From positions 522,829-586,828 of the forward strand of contig SCFE01000054.1 in the NCBI GenBank assembly GCA_004352715.1: DNA of 64,000 bases. The letters run 5' to 3'. The translations under genes were made by a program, and so were the position numbers. The first letter of the stretch is position 1, and each line of letters opens with the position of its first letter. The notes below the pieces were generated by a model, which made no database searches, was not told the origin of the DNA, and was given only the letters and a program-made list of their open reading frames with translations. The stretch is from Hofstenia miamia. Lineage: Eukaryota; Xenacoelomorpha; Acoela. Below are positions 34,759 to 45,498 of the stretch, piece by piece.

Positions 34759-36783
34759 CACATCATCACAGAGCAACAATTAGCTGTAGATGCCATGCTA
34801 CTAGCACAAACACAAGAGATTGCAGAAGAGCCATGGCCATCAATCAACATAGAATCTCCATCCCAACACTACATGGACAGCATCAAAAAACTACTACACA
34901 AATTATCAAAGCCACCAACTTCAATGTTAAAAAAAACTTTTGATCACAAATTTTTGCTGAACAGCAAGTTCCCGAAATAACAACTACCTCTGCACTATGG
35001 CTCATATCTATCTTCCTAACAGATAACCCTACCCTGCTACTACTGATACCAAAAGTGAAATGTACCTCACTTGCAAAACATTGCTGCTATGAAATTGCAA
35101 TTGCCCCCATTTCAAGAAAAATGAAGAACTGGGTATTGCAACCAACAAGAGCACCTACTTCACCACTTAAAAAGTTTCAGCAAAGCGTTAACACATATGA
35201 GAAAGCTCTACTAAGCATTATCAACAGAGAAAATGCCTTTGGATGCACCTCGCCAATAATCCTACAAAACATTGTTGCCATTCACAAAAAAAACATGGAT
35301 TTCTTACACCCCACACACACAAATACATGTGGGGTGCAACTGCAGGGTCACACTTCATCAAAACAAACGATATTTATGGACCACTAACAACTGAAATACT
35401 ACAAAGAAGAATGCCACATAGTACACAATCGTACTTGCAACTATGCCAAAATCATAATATCAAAGAAAAAAACGAAGCACTGTTTCAGCACCTTTAAACA
35501 TCCTACCCAGAAATAACCTACAACTTAACACAAATAACTGAAGAGACCACCAACATACAAGGTCACTTCAAACAAATCAAAGTAATAAACCTGATACCAA
35601 AAACCAAGATAACACTTGAACAAGAAGAACAACTGCTGGCAGAGTCCACATTACAACTCTCCCCACACATTCAATGTCTACTAGAAGACATCACAAATGA
35701 GAAAATTTCCCAAACAGAGAAGATACACACCCCCTCCATGGATTGGCGCAGAACACCAAAACCTCCTAATCAACAAGTCAACACTCAACAACAAAAACCA
35801 AATACAAATCACGCCAATCAAATATTCAGCCATGAAAGTCTCCAATATTGAACTGATCAAGTTAAACATGTTCACAGAATCATACACAAAATCAGATCTC
35901 AAAACCCTAATGGCACCTAATCAACAAGTGGCATTTGACATAGAATGCGCAGCCACATGCTTCCTCATCCCATGAAAAACTACACAAGCACTCATGAAAA
36001 CATCACCTCTAAAGGTTATAGGAGAAATTGATTACAAGTAAATCAACTATCCAGTAACATTTGGCACTGCTCAAATAACACAAATTACAGGAAATTGGCT
36101 AGAGTTGGAGAAAGAGATCACAATGGTGAACAACTTCTGCACACCTCCAAAAATAGTTGGCGTACCCATTATAATTCCCTACACAAAAGACAAAAAGGTT
36201 AAACCTGCTAATTATGATATACCCTCCCACAAACTTGACTTCAATTCGGGTCAAGACATCATAAACTTCAAAAAATTTCACAAATTCAAAGTTGCAGCGA
36301 ACTTACTACAAGAAAACGATCAAGCTTATCACATTCTGATCAACACAAAAAATCCACTGGAAGATATATATAAAAAAGGTCGCCCAATTCAAGAACAAAT
36401 CCTCAGTCTCAAAGACAAATTAGCTAAGAAAAAACTCAGAAGCCTCACACTTTTAACCGGTAGCCATGATATTATATGGGCCAACCTGATAAAAGAAGAC
36501 TTAAAATACTATGATGTCTCAAAAAGAGTAGAAATAGTAATGATGATATGAGCTGACATCAATGACCCAGATCAAATGTCTGAGGAACTCATTCTACAAA
36601 ACATAAATTTTCTATATAAAAATACCAAATATCACCAATCACGGTCTTTCATGTTCCAGTTCTTCTTTCCTGACGCCAAACTGGCCACAGAGTCAGCCCA
36701 TACATCTGACAGATGCAAAGATAACGCTCATGCTAGCGCTAAGGGCCAAAAGCTTTATAGAAACTACTACAACATCTTCTAAA
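32261..36783 (+). pseudogene. Long third coding region downstream of integrase
   Basis: About 3.2 kb of broken coding sequence (4.5 kb with the assembly duplication) lies between integrase and the 3' LTR. The best frame runs 35697-36783 with stops at 35973, 36039 and 36549, and includes KIVGVPIIIPYTKDKK and LKDKLAKKKLRSLTLLTGSH. Position matches the env or accessory ORF of some gypsy elements. I could not find a signal peptide, cleavage site or membrane anchor, so env identity is unproven. Confidence 0.5.
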
Positions 36784-37010
36784 GAAGAATAAACAAATTA
36801 AGACAATCAATTAGCATCCCCGCACCAATGAAAAGCTTACTGTACATACATTACCACAAAATGATAACAATGGAAATTGAAACAGTTGTGAAGAAGAAAT
36901 AGCTGCTACCACGTGGGAAGACACACATATACTAAAACTGCTCAACAATTCCCACAAGCTTATAAGTCAACCTTCGAAGTAAAACCCCCTCCGCCACAAT
37001 AGGGTATCAT

Positions 37011-37020
37011 AGAGGTGGGG
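37011..37020 (+). other. Polypurine tract
   Basis: AGAGGTGGGG stands immediately before the TGTACAATC start of the 3' LTR, the expected site for plus-strand priming. It is repeated at 37750-37759. Confidence 0.7.
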
Positions 37021-37272
37021 TGTACAATCTGGACCTCTATGTAACAGCAATTCACATTGTCGCTGCTTGGAGTCATTACATCCACGATTCATGCTAATTC
37101 CTGCTATGTTCCTATGCTACATCTACCCATTGCTTGTGCTGCTTAGTTGTTTACATTATTAGTTCTGCCTCAGCAGGTTATTGTATTGCTTTAATCATTT
37201 CGTATATATAGGGCCTCAGTGTTTGCAAATGTTCAATAAAATATTTCGGTTTGATAGCTCATTCTCTTGTGC
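37021..37272 (+). repeat. 3' LTR
   Basis: TGTACAATCT... is homologous to the 5' LTR with many transitions. It contains TATATATAGGGCCTCAGTG and TTCAATAAAATATT. It ends at a single N (37273), with the last bases TTGTGC differing from the other copies, so its flank and target duplication are lost. Confidence 0.8.
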
Positions 37273-37759
37273 NTAGTAATGATGATATGAGCTGACATCA
37301 ATGACCCAGATCAAATGTCTGAGGAACTCATTCTACAAAACATAAATTTTCTATATAAAAATACCAAATATCACCAATCACGGTCTTTCATGTTCCAGTT
37401 CTTCTTTCCTGACGCCAAACTGGCCACAGAGTCAGCCCATACATCTGACAGATGCAAAGATAACGCTCATGCTAGCGCTAAGGGCCAAAAGCTTTATAGA
37501 AACTACTACAACATCTTCTAAAGAAGAATAAACAAATTAAGACAATCAATTAGCATCCCCGCACCAATAAAAAGCTTACTGTACATACATTACCACAAAA
37601 TGATAACAATGGAAATTGAAACAGTTGTGAAGAAGAAATAGCTGCTACCACGTGGGAAGACACACATATACTAAAACTGCTCAACAATTCCCACAAGCTT
37701 ATAAGTCAACCTTCGAAGTAAAACCCCCTCCGCCACAATAGGGTATCATAGAGGTGGGG

Positions 37760-38400
37760 TGTACAATCTGGACCTCTATGTAACAGCAATTCACATTGTC
37801 GCTGCTTGGAGTCATTACATCCACGATTCATGCTAATTCCTGCTATGTTCCTATGCTACATCTACCCATTGCTTGTGCTGCTTAGTTGTTTACATTATTA
37901 GTTCTGCCTCAGCAGGTTATTGTATTGCTTTAATCATTTCGTATATATAGGGCCTCAGTGTTTGCAAATGTTCAATAAAATATTTCGGTTTGATAGCTCA
38001 TTCTCTTGCTCATATATGCTTAATATTGAGGTGATCATGAGCAGCTAAACTTCCTAGAAGCTGAGGGGGAGTAGGCCAACTTCGTATTCAGGCATGTAGG
38101 ATCGTTCTGGCCTGTCTACAAAGGAGGCTTAAGCCCGTTCAGTTTTGGGTGTAGCTGATCCAGACATTCGTGTATTCTAGATGGCAGCTTTGATGTCCCG
38201 CTTCAGCACCAATTGCCACGTATTCTTATGTGTTACAAGAGTTCATATTCACAGTAGTTACTCTATCTTTTTACTAGTGCTTACTACTTTAAACTGTCTA
38301 TGCCTAAGCAGTCTTATGAGATGTATTACCCAAACAAGACTAGATACTATGATATCACTATGTTTTTGCTTGATTTATTGGCCTGCTATGTTGATGCTAG
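37760..38400 (+). mobile_element. LTR plus leader of a second gypsy copy
   Basis: The LTR at 37760-38002 continues directly into leader sequence matching 26775-27170, including GAGCAGCTAAACTTCCTAGA and the start of the leader ORF (38181). Homology breaks at 38400, where a G-run repeat begins. Either two elements share one LTR in tandem, or contigs from different loci were joined. Confidence 0.7.
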
Positions 38401-38549
38401 AATACAGTGGCGTAGCTCTGGAGGGGGGGCGTGGCCCCCCCAAATTTTAGAACTCAGCGAGTCTCGCCCGCCCCCCAAATGAAATTTGCAAATCAGCGCA
38501 TTTTTTCACACGCTCTTAATTTTTCGGAATTTCATGATTTGTAAATGCA
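38401..38549. repeat. G-run short repeat (GTGGCGTAGCTC type)
   Basis: CAGTGGCGTAGCTCTGGAGG is followed by a G-run, then a C-run, interrupting the gypsy leader ORF. It has the same style as 11683, 51893 and 53776. The right end runs into a single N. Confidence 0.5.
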
Positions 38550-38550
38550 N

Positions 38551-38804
38551 GTACTCATTTACTTTGCTAGTTTTTTGTACAATTCAGGAAACAGTCGCTC
38601 TCAGTTGAATAGCAATTGTACAGAAAATGAGTAAAGGGATTACAACCGAATAACGTGAAATTGATTTTTCATGTAGCAGCCAATCAAATTCCGAGAGTTA
38701 TGTGCTCTCACAGCACATAATATTCAAATTTACCTCAAAAATCGTTGATTTTTGACAAAAAGCTGCCATGAATTGTACAAAAAACTAGCAAAGTAAATGA
38801 GTAC
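38551..38804. mobile_element. 254-bp MITE with 35-bp perfect inverted termini
   Basis: GTACTCATTTACTTTGCTAG and the following 15 bases (38551-38585) recur exactly inverted at 38770-38804. The left flank is a single N, so the outer boundary and target duplication cannot be read. Confidence 0.75.
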
Positions 38805-40160
38805 TTTAACAGTTCTGTGGAATCTTAAGGACATTAGCATTCATATTATCACTATTATTTTTGAAAATATTGCATACTTTAGAAGAAATTGCACAAAATA
38901 ATATTTCCTAATGTATTAAGATAGGCTATAATAACCATTTTTAGCGCCATCTGTCGGGATAAAGATTTTTCAGCAACAAATATTTTGTCTAATGCTGTTG
39001 TAAGCACTTAAGATATCAAAATTGAAAACCTGGGGGCCATTCCACCTTATCCCAAACTTGGGTGAGCCACTGATCACATTTAACTGGTATTTATTTAAAT
39101 AGAGCAGCTTTAAGCATTTGTAGCAATAAACTTTGTTGCCTTTGACCTAACTTGGTTTTTATTCACAAATGTTTTCCTGCTTCAAATTGATAGCAACTTT
39201 AAGCTATACTTCAACTAGATAAATGAATAACTAGGATGCTATTTATCGGATGGTACAATACCACCAATGAACACACTCACCAAGATATTTCAACAGTGTG
39301 TTAGTTGCCATGATATCAGTGCTATGCACATTACTCTAAATTAAATTATTATGCAATTATGTAAGCTTAGTCAAGCTTGCAATTGTAATCTATTTCTAAG
39401 TAGATGCTTTTGTCAAACACTGCTCTTGGTTGTTTTTTTGCAACATCATCACTATTTGTTACTTTACAATTCTATTAACTCTATTCATGACAATGTTACA
39501 CAGTGACCATATGATGATTGAAGAAACATGTGCAACCTTTTTCTCTCCAGATTTCTAGAGCATATTTGTGCTACTAAGTACTCAAACAATGCTTAAAAAA
39601 CATATGGACAAAACTAGTGCTCATTTTTTCTCCCAGTGTTCCTTAAATGTATTTGTATTACATGGTTACACAGCACTTAAATAAGATCCTGAAGAAAAAA
39701 GTAGTTCTCACTTTTGTTTTTTTCTTTGTTACTTCCATAAATCTAAAGCAGACTTGTCAATGAGCTGAAATTTTTAAGATTGCCTTGGCATAGCTCATTT
39801 TACATTTGAGTATTTGTGGTTGAGCTCATATTGGCTCAGCCTAGCCTACGACATAGAAAAATTCATTGACTGTAGCACCCTTCTAACATTAGCATTCAGC
39901 CGACACCTTAACAAAAATAGAAAATCTATGTTACCTGGCATCAAATTAGTGAAAAAAACACAGTACTACAAAGGAAAAATTAATGACAATGCTCAAACAT
40001 TGTTGACATTTCCACAGGGCAACAGAGAATAAATGTAAGGATTATCTAGCCATACAAAATGTGCATTTGCATAACCCCTACAAATGCAACCAATGAATAT
40101 TAAAATGCACCAAGCATCATCAATCCAAGAAAGCACCACCATTGCCAAAAAAGAAATACA
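38805..40160. other. AT-rich stretch, no gene seen
   Basis: This is probably untranslated or flanking sequence of the second gypsy remnant. An ORF at 39814-40032 is unrecognised. AATAAACTTTG at about 39125 resembles a polyadenylation signal. Confidence 0.4.
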
Positions 40161-41225
40161 ATGGTAAACACCTCAAGCAAAAACTTAAGAAACAAAAAAT
40201 TGAGCTCTCCCATATTACAAAACAGACAAAGAAAACCCCCAACATTGGTGCCAGCCAGATGCAATGGTGTAGCCTCCTCTGAACCAATGGTGCATTCACT
40301 AGAAGAAATAACTTTCACATCACAGTTACCTCAGCTGTCACCATTGGCATTGTTAACATTGACAGACATTGGAGAACTGCAAGACACAGAGAGAAGACTG
40401 TGTATTGAGACATTGCTGTTAAAGCACAATTTGAAAGTGAGTATGAGCTAATATAATCCCAGTTGTGACTTGAAATGCAGGAAAGTATCATGGAGCATGA
40501 TGAGATTGTATGCAGACAAATTCAACAAATACAGGAGCAGCACAATGAAGAGATGGAAGCAAAGGAAAAAATGTGTGTGAATAGCATGAACGATACAATA
40601 ATCAAAATGAAAAAAAAAAAGTGTTGATTAGAAAAATCATACAACTTCAACAAAAAGCAGAAATGCTAACCGAAGAGAACTAACTGCTGGAGGACAGAAT
40701 AAGACTAACAAAGTTAGAAGAAGAACAGAGACAAGAAGAAGCCACAAAAGTGAAATCAAGTAATTCAAAAATGAAGATAACCCACTCATCGTGACAATCT
40801 ATCAGACAATGCAAGAAGAATATCAAGCCCAGTTAGAGGGGGTACAAAAACAAAAACTGGGGTATAGTTATAACCAGCTGAATTTAGAAGAATCAGAATC
40901 CCACTTGATAGACAAACTAAGTGCAATGATTAAGGAAAAACTGTGGCCACAGATGAAAGCAGAGAAAAAACCACATTTCGCAGAATCAATACTAAGTCAC
41001 ACACAACAAAATGATATGGCACCATGCAGATCAACACTAACAAAACTCACAGCATACATCAATTCTTTTGCATCAAACTTCAATGAACAGATGTTAATTT
41101 TCAAGCTAAACACACAGCATCAAAGAGTTAGTCTAGAAACAGCAGTGGTGAGATTCCCTCTCTACCTTGACAGAGCAGCCTACCAACACTATCTCATGCT
41201 GGGCAACACAGTAAAAGGTAGTTAA
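40161..41225 (+). pseudogene. Second gypsy remnant: coiled-coil and gag start
   Basis: A broken frame near 40480-40620 reads as coiled coil (EHDEIVCRQIQQIQEQHNEE). It is followed by a 144-codon ORF (40791-41225) ending RFPLYLDRAAYQHYLML, alignable with MPLFLKDRALQVYLNL of the first element. The capsid stops there. Architecture matches the first element but sequence similarity is low, so this is a different, related family. Confidence 0.55.
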
Positions 41226-41609
41226 GAGTTACTAATGTGGCATTGGTATGAAATCTAACTATTCTACTATCCTAGCTTATTGAGGGTTTTGAGTAGATGC
41301 ATGGATTTACCAATGTTACAAAATAATTAACTCCTCCTTCTGTTATACCCTATTCTAACATAAGTTAAAAGTAAAACAGGAGATCGTGGTGGGGAAGAGT
41401 GGTCATACTTGGCTGACCAGATACAGAAAACCTTCAAGAAGAGGGTCATAAGATTAGAGCCCTAATATATTAACAATAAAGAAGCCCTAACTCTTGGTTG
41501 CAATTAGTGAGCCTAAGTACTTAGAAAAATTACCTAAACTCCGTGTTGTTCTCATCTTCTTGAGTATAGGAGGAAGCATTAATAACAATTTTATTAATAC
41601 TAACAACGA

Positions 41610-42696
41610 AGCCAAATAGTGGTGGACCACCAGCAGTCCACCAGTGGCAGATACGGTGGCCCACCAGGTGGGGTTTGGCCGCCCGTGCACCAGTGGACCA
41701 CCAGTGGTAAACTGGTGGCTAATTGGTGGGCAACTGGTGGCAAAAATATGATTTTAGCATTAGAGCAATGTCTCAAATGTAGCAACAGCAAACTTTTATA
41801 TTGTTGATATAGTTTAAACTAACACAAACCCAACAAAGGGTTGAAGGAAATGCTAGAAAGCTTACCATTTACATTGATTTTAAGTTGACAATGGAAATAT
41901 ATCGAATTTTCTTATTATAAGCAATAACAGCAAGCATACAAAAATGCCCAATTTAGATTTAATGTTCAATTTCCAAAGAATTTGCAATTTTTAAACATTA
42001 TTTTTTTCCAATAATTAAAAATATATTTTGCCCAATTTTAAGTACTCATGTATAGACATTGATTTCAAGGTCCACGAATAATAGTGAATAAATTATTTTG
42101 AAAATTCATTCAAAAGGGTTGAAGGAAATGCTAGAAAGCTTACCATTTACATTGATTTTAAGTTGACAATGGAAATATATCGAATTTTCTTATTATAAGC
42201 AATAACAGCAAGCATACAAAAATGCCCAATTTAGATTTAATGTTCAATTTCCAAAGAATTTGCAATTTTTAAACATTATTTTTTTCCAATAATTAAAAAT
42301 ATATTTTGCCCAATTTTAAGTACTCATGTATAGACATTGATTTCAAGGTCCACGAATAATAGTGAATAAATTATTTTGAAAATTCATTCTCACATATATC
42401 TTATAATTTTTGCAAACAGAAAATTGCAAAAAAGCTCTTCACAATGAATTTTATATGTTTATGAGATCTAAGAGAGCATAATAATGAATAATATTTTACT
42501 TGCAAGCAATAGCTCATATATTATTTATGATTAAGAATAAATCAGATGTCACTAGTGGTCCACCAGTGGTCCACTGGTGGCTATGAGTGGCTGTAATTGC
42601 CACTCATGGCACTGCTTCGCCACCAGTGGTCCACTGGTGGGAACTGGTGGTTGCCAATGCCAATCATTCCCCACCAGTGGACCACTGGTGTTGGCT
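41610..42696. mobile_element. CCACTGG-word foldback element
   Basis: The left block (41610-41750) and right block (42548-42696) are packed with CCACCAGTGG, GGTCCACTGG and GTGGACCACC words, which are near-palindromic themselves. Inverted ends AGCCAA...GTGG are readable at 41610 and 42696. The middle holds a perfect 278-bp tandem duplication. The element separates the gag and RT parts of the second gypsy remnant. Confidence 0.6.
41835..42390. repeat. Two perfect 278-bp tandem units
   Basis: AAAGGGTTGAAGGAAATGCT starts both units (41835 and 42113). I see no mismatch between them through ATTCATTC. This is either a very recent duplication or an assembly artefact without an N. Confidence 0.85.
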
Positions 42697-42884
42697 ACAT
42701 GGGTAACAAGCAGTGCAACAGCCCTAGCTGTACACCTAACCTAAGTTAATGGAAAACAAGCCAGCCAAGTGATACCACATCTGGGTGCTCTTTAACTACA
42801 CAGTTGGAAAGTTAGAAACACATAGTTTTTAAATAGAAGATAAGTCAAAATATAAGTAAAAATGAATTTACTGAGAAAGGAGGC

Positions 42885-43220
42885 GTGAAATTGCTACCAA
42901 ATCAGTGGAGATGCTGTGAGATCATAACTGAAGACACAAACAAAGATAACATTATGATATATGTTCAAATTGGAATTAACACAAAATGGGTTATAATACC
43001 CACAAGCTTGTGCATAGTAAGCAATGGAATAGGAAGAATACCAATAATGAACTACACAAGCAGAATCATGAACCTAAAGTGTTACAAAATAACAATTTTA
43101 GGAATAACAGTCAGGACAGAAAGGAAGAATATGAAGAAACAGATAAAAAAGGTCATGGTGGAAGAGGCAGAGGATCAAGAAAAATTCCCAACAATATGCA
43201 ACAATGACTACCAGCACTAG
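42885..43220 (+). pseudogene. Unassigned gypsy coding remnant, RG-rich in one frame
   Basis: Two overlapping frames are open. The one from 42986 ends in KKGHGGRGRGSRKIPNN, an RG-rich basic tail like those in gag nucleic-acid-binding regions. The other frame is hydrophobic. It sits between the gag and RT parts of the second remnant, which supports a gag/pol origin. Confidence 0.35.
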
Positions 43221-43253
43221 ACAAAGAGGCAAAGAGAGCAATTACAAAACCTT

Positions 43254-43903
43254 TTGAAGACACACATGGAGATATTCAACTTCAGAGAGATAGTGTTTCT
43301 AGGACAAACAATCAAGCATAACGTGATAAAAATGAAAGAGGATGCACAAAAAATGATAAAAGATGTAAGTAAACCAGAAACTCGGAAAGATCTACAACAA
43401 ATCATGGGATTCTTTAATTATTATGGAATCTTCATTCCAAGACTAGCGGAAAAATCTGTGTGAATGATGACCTCCTGAGGAAAAGTGTACCATTTGTATG
43501 GACATGGCAGGAACAAGAGGAACTAGATCTCATAAAGAAAGAGTTAGTGAAGACACCATTGCTCAACACTCTGGGTTACTCCAAACTATTCATATTAGAC
43601 TGTGACGCAAGAAAATTTGCAATAAAAGCATGCCTGGAACAGATAAAAAACAACAGAGAAGAACCTGTCCAGTGGTTATGCAGAAAGCTCAGAGAACCAG
43701 AGAAAAACTACGGCTCATCAAAAATGGAAATGCTTGCATTAGTGGAAAGCATCAAAAAAATTCAGGCGCTTCCTCATCGGGAAAGAGTTCACAGCAAGAA
43801 GGGACAAAACTGGATTATCATTTCTGAAAAAAAATCTCCGGAGGCAAATCATCAATGGTCTTTATTAGTTTGTGAGTTAAATTTTTTTTTCAAGAAATCA
43901 TAA
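43254..43903 (+). pseudogene. pol: RT thumb and RNase H of the second gypsy remnant
   Basis: REIVFLGQTIKHNVIKMKED and QIMGFFNYYGIFIPRLAEKS match the RT connection region. After a frameshift at 43463, PFVWTWQEQEELDLIKKEL and LFILDCDARKFAIKACLEQ match the start of RNase H with its first Asp intact. PVQWLCRKL and KMEMLALVESIKKI follow, then the frame decays. The RT palm with the YxDD box is missing upstream. Confidence 0.8.
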
Positions 43904-45031
43904 AGAATTATTAATAATTCTGAAGCTGTTGAAGGATAATGATGTTTAACTTAGACGTGCTCACATAAAGAATATTTTCAAACCTTATTAGAGATCTATT
44001 CAGTTTATGTGAAAATGAATTAGAGATTGAAGAGAAATACATTTAATTATTATTATAATGGTAGCCTGCTGAAACAATTAAATCTTCTCAAACTTTAGAT
44101 TTTCATAAGATTTTCTCTTAAAATAAGAAAAATATTCTTCTGTATCAGATAAAATAAGAAGTATTTCTCTAAATTTGGCCTGTAATTTCTTGGTAAGATA
44201 CCAAGCTCAGCCAGACGATAGCCGCTTCCATATTGGGCTGTTATATGAATATAATTAAACTCATTAAAAATTGTGATTTTTGCAATCATTGCAATAACTC
44301 AGATATTTGGAAACATTTACCAATCAACTTTAGATTAAAAAATATACATTACTAAACAAGCATCTAAAAGTTTATTGCAATCAATTAACTACACAATAGT
44401 TAAACATTTTTGTAATTTTTTCATTATGTTATGACATTATCTGTGCTCAATTAAAGAAATTTTCCTATATGATTATATGATTAATGTGAAAATTTATTAA
44501 TGTAAGCACTATGAAAAAAGTGTAGTTTGAATGATTATAAATTATCAGCTAGAGGGTGAATCAATCTTATAAATTTCTATTATCCTTGGATTTAAGATGA
44601 TATAGGCTATTTCCGTTAGATGGCTCAACCATTTCTTGGAATTTCTTCATATTAAACAATTAACATATGTTTTTTCAAGTTATTTCCCTTAAAGATCATG
44701 ATGATATTATGTAGAGGGCATAACAACAAACTTTATTATCAACAGAAAGTAATAACCACTTAAGCAAGTGGATGCGTTTTATGCCAAAAATAACCAATTT
44801 GTAATGACAATTATGGTGATTATGCCACATACATGTGTTGTTTCACTAATATTTTCAAGATTGTTACTTTAACTAAGTCGTACTTTGCTTTGCAATAAAC
44901 GTAGTTATCAAACGAAGGCAATAACCATTAAGCAAGATGTGTTTTATGCCAAAAATAACCAATTTCCAATAGCAATTAATTATAATTATGCCAGCATACA
45001 CTTCTTCTTTCATTAACGATTTCACGATTTT
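43904..45031. other. No gene seen
   Basis: This is AT-rich DNA. ATGCCAAAAATAACCAATTT occurs twice (about 44782 and 44947) within a roughly 165-bp imperfect direct repeat. ORFs at 44095 and 44873 (-) are unrecognised. Confidence 0.5.
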
Positions 45032-45039
45032 ATTACACT

Positions 45040-45490
45040 CAGAGATGGAAGTGGATGGAAAATTTAGGGCCAAACCCAGCCCAGGCCAAGAAACTGTAAG
45101 CCCTGGCCGAATCCTGCCCGGCCCTTTAATTTACAGCAAACTCGGCCCATTTTATCCAATTTTCATAATATTCGTTAAAAAATTTCTTTAATTTGTTGGT
45201 TTGCTCCACAAAAATTGGTGATAGAGATACTTCCAATAAGATCCAAGCACTGAAATTGAAGATTTTAAATTGAAATTTAGAAAGGTATATGAAAATGTAA
45301 AATCTCCGAAATGTAAATTTTATTTTTCAACTTTATAATTATAACTTAGGTAAAACTCAATGTATTTACGTGCATTGTTACGGAATAATCAATGTTTTAA
45401 AATTCGGCCAATTTTTTTGTCCCATCTTTTTCATTTCTTCGGCCCAAACACAGCCTAAGCCCAACCTGGCCTTGGCCATATCCATCTCTG
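45040..45490. mobile_element. 451-bp hAT-like MITE with GGCCCA words
   Basis: The ends CAGAGATGGA and inverted TCCATCTCTG are flanked by an exact ATTACACT duplication (45032-45039 and 45491-45498). Degenerate GGCCCA/GGCCAA/CAGCCC words fill both subterminal zones. A CAG terminus plus an 8-bp duplication indicates hAT dependence (inference). It has no coding capacity. Confidence 0.85.
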
Positions 45491-45498
45491 ATTACACT

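Larger units (their letters stand above)
26540..37272 (+). mobile_element. Degenerate Ty3/gypsy-type LTR retrotransposon
   Basis: The layout is LTR, leader, coiled-coil ORF, gag with zinc knuckle, protease, RT, RNase H, integrase, long third coding region, purine tract, LTR. RT before integrase identifies the Ty3/gypsy order. All enzyme domains have lost catalytic residues or frames, so it is inert. The span includes an internal 1327-bp assembly duplication, giving a true length near 9.4 kb. A contig join lies directly after the 3' LTR. Confidence 0.85.
36535..38011. repeat. 738-bp duplication across a single N (37273)
   Basis: 36535-37272 and 37274-38011 are nearly identical (a G/A difference near 36828/37567) and meet at a single N. 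The right copy runs through the LTR into internal leader sequence (38003-38400) like that at 26775-27170. Confidence 0.85.

Noticed and set aside
29135-36783. TGA used as tryptophan (alternative code) in the gypsy element
   Set aside because: TGA does replace Trp at 30557 and probably 31361, but other Trp codons are TGG, TAA stops also occur, frameshifts are present and host exons use TGG normally. Mutational decay explains it.
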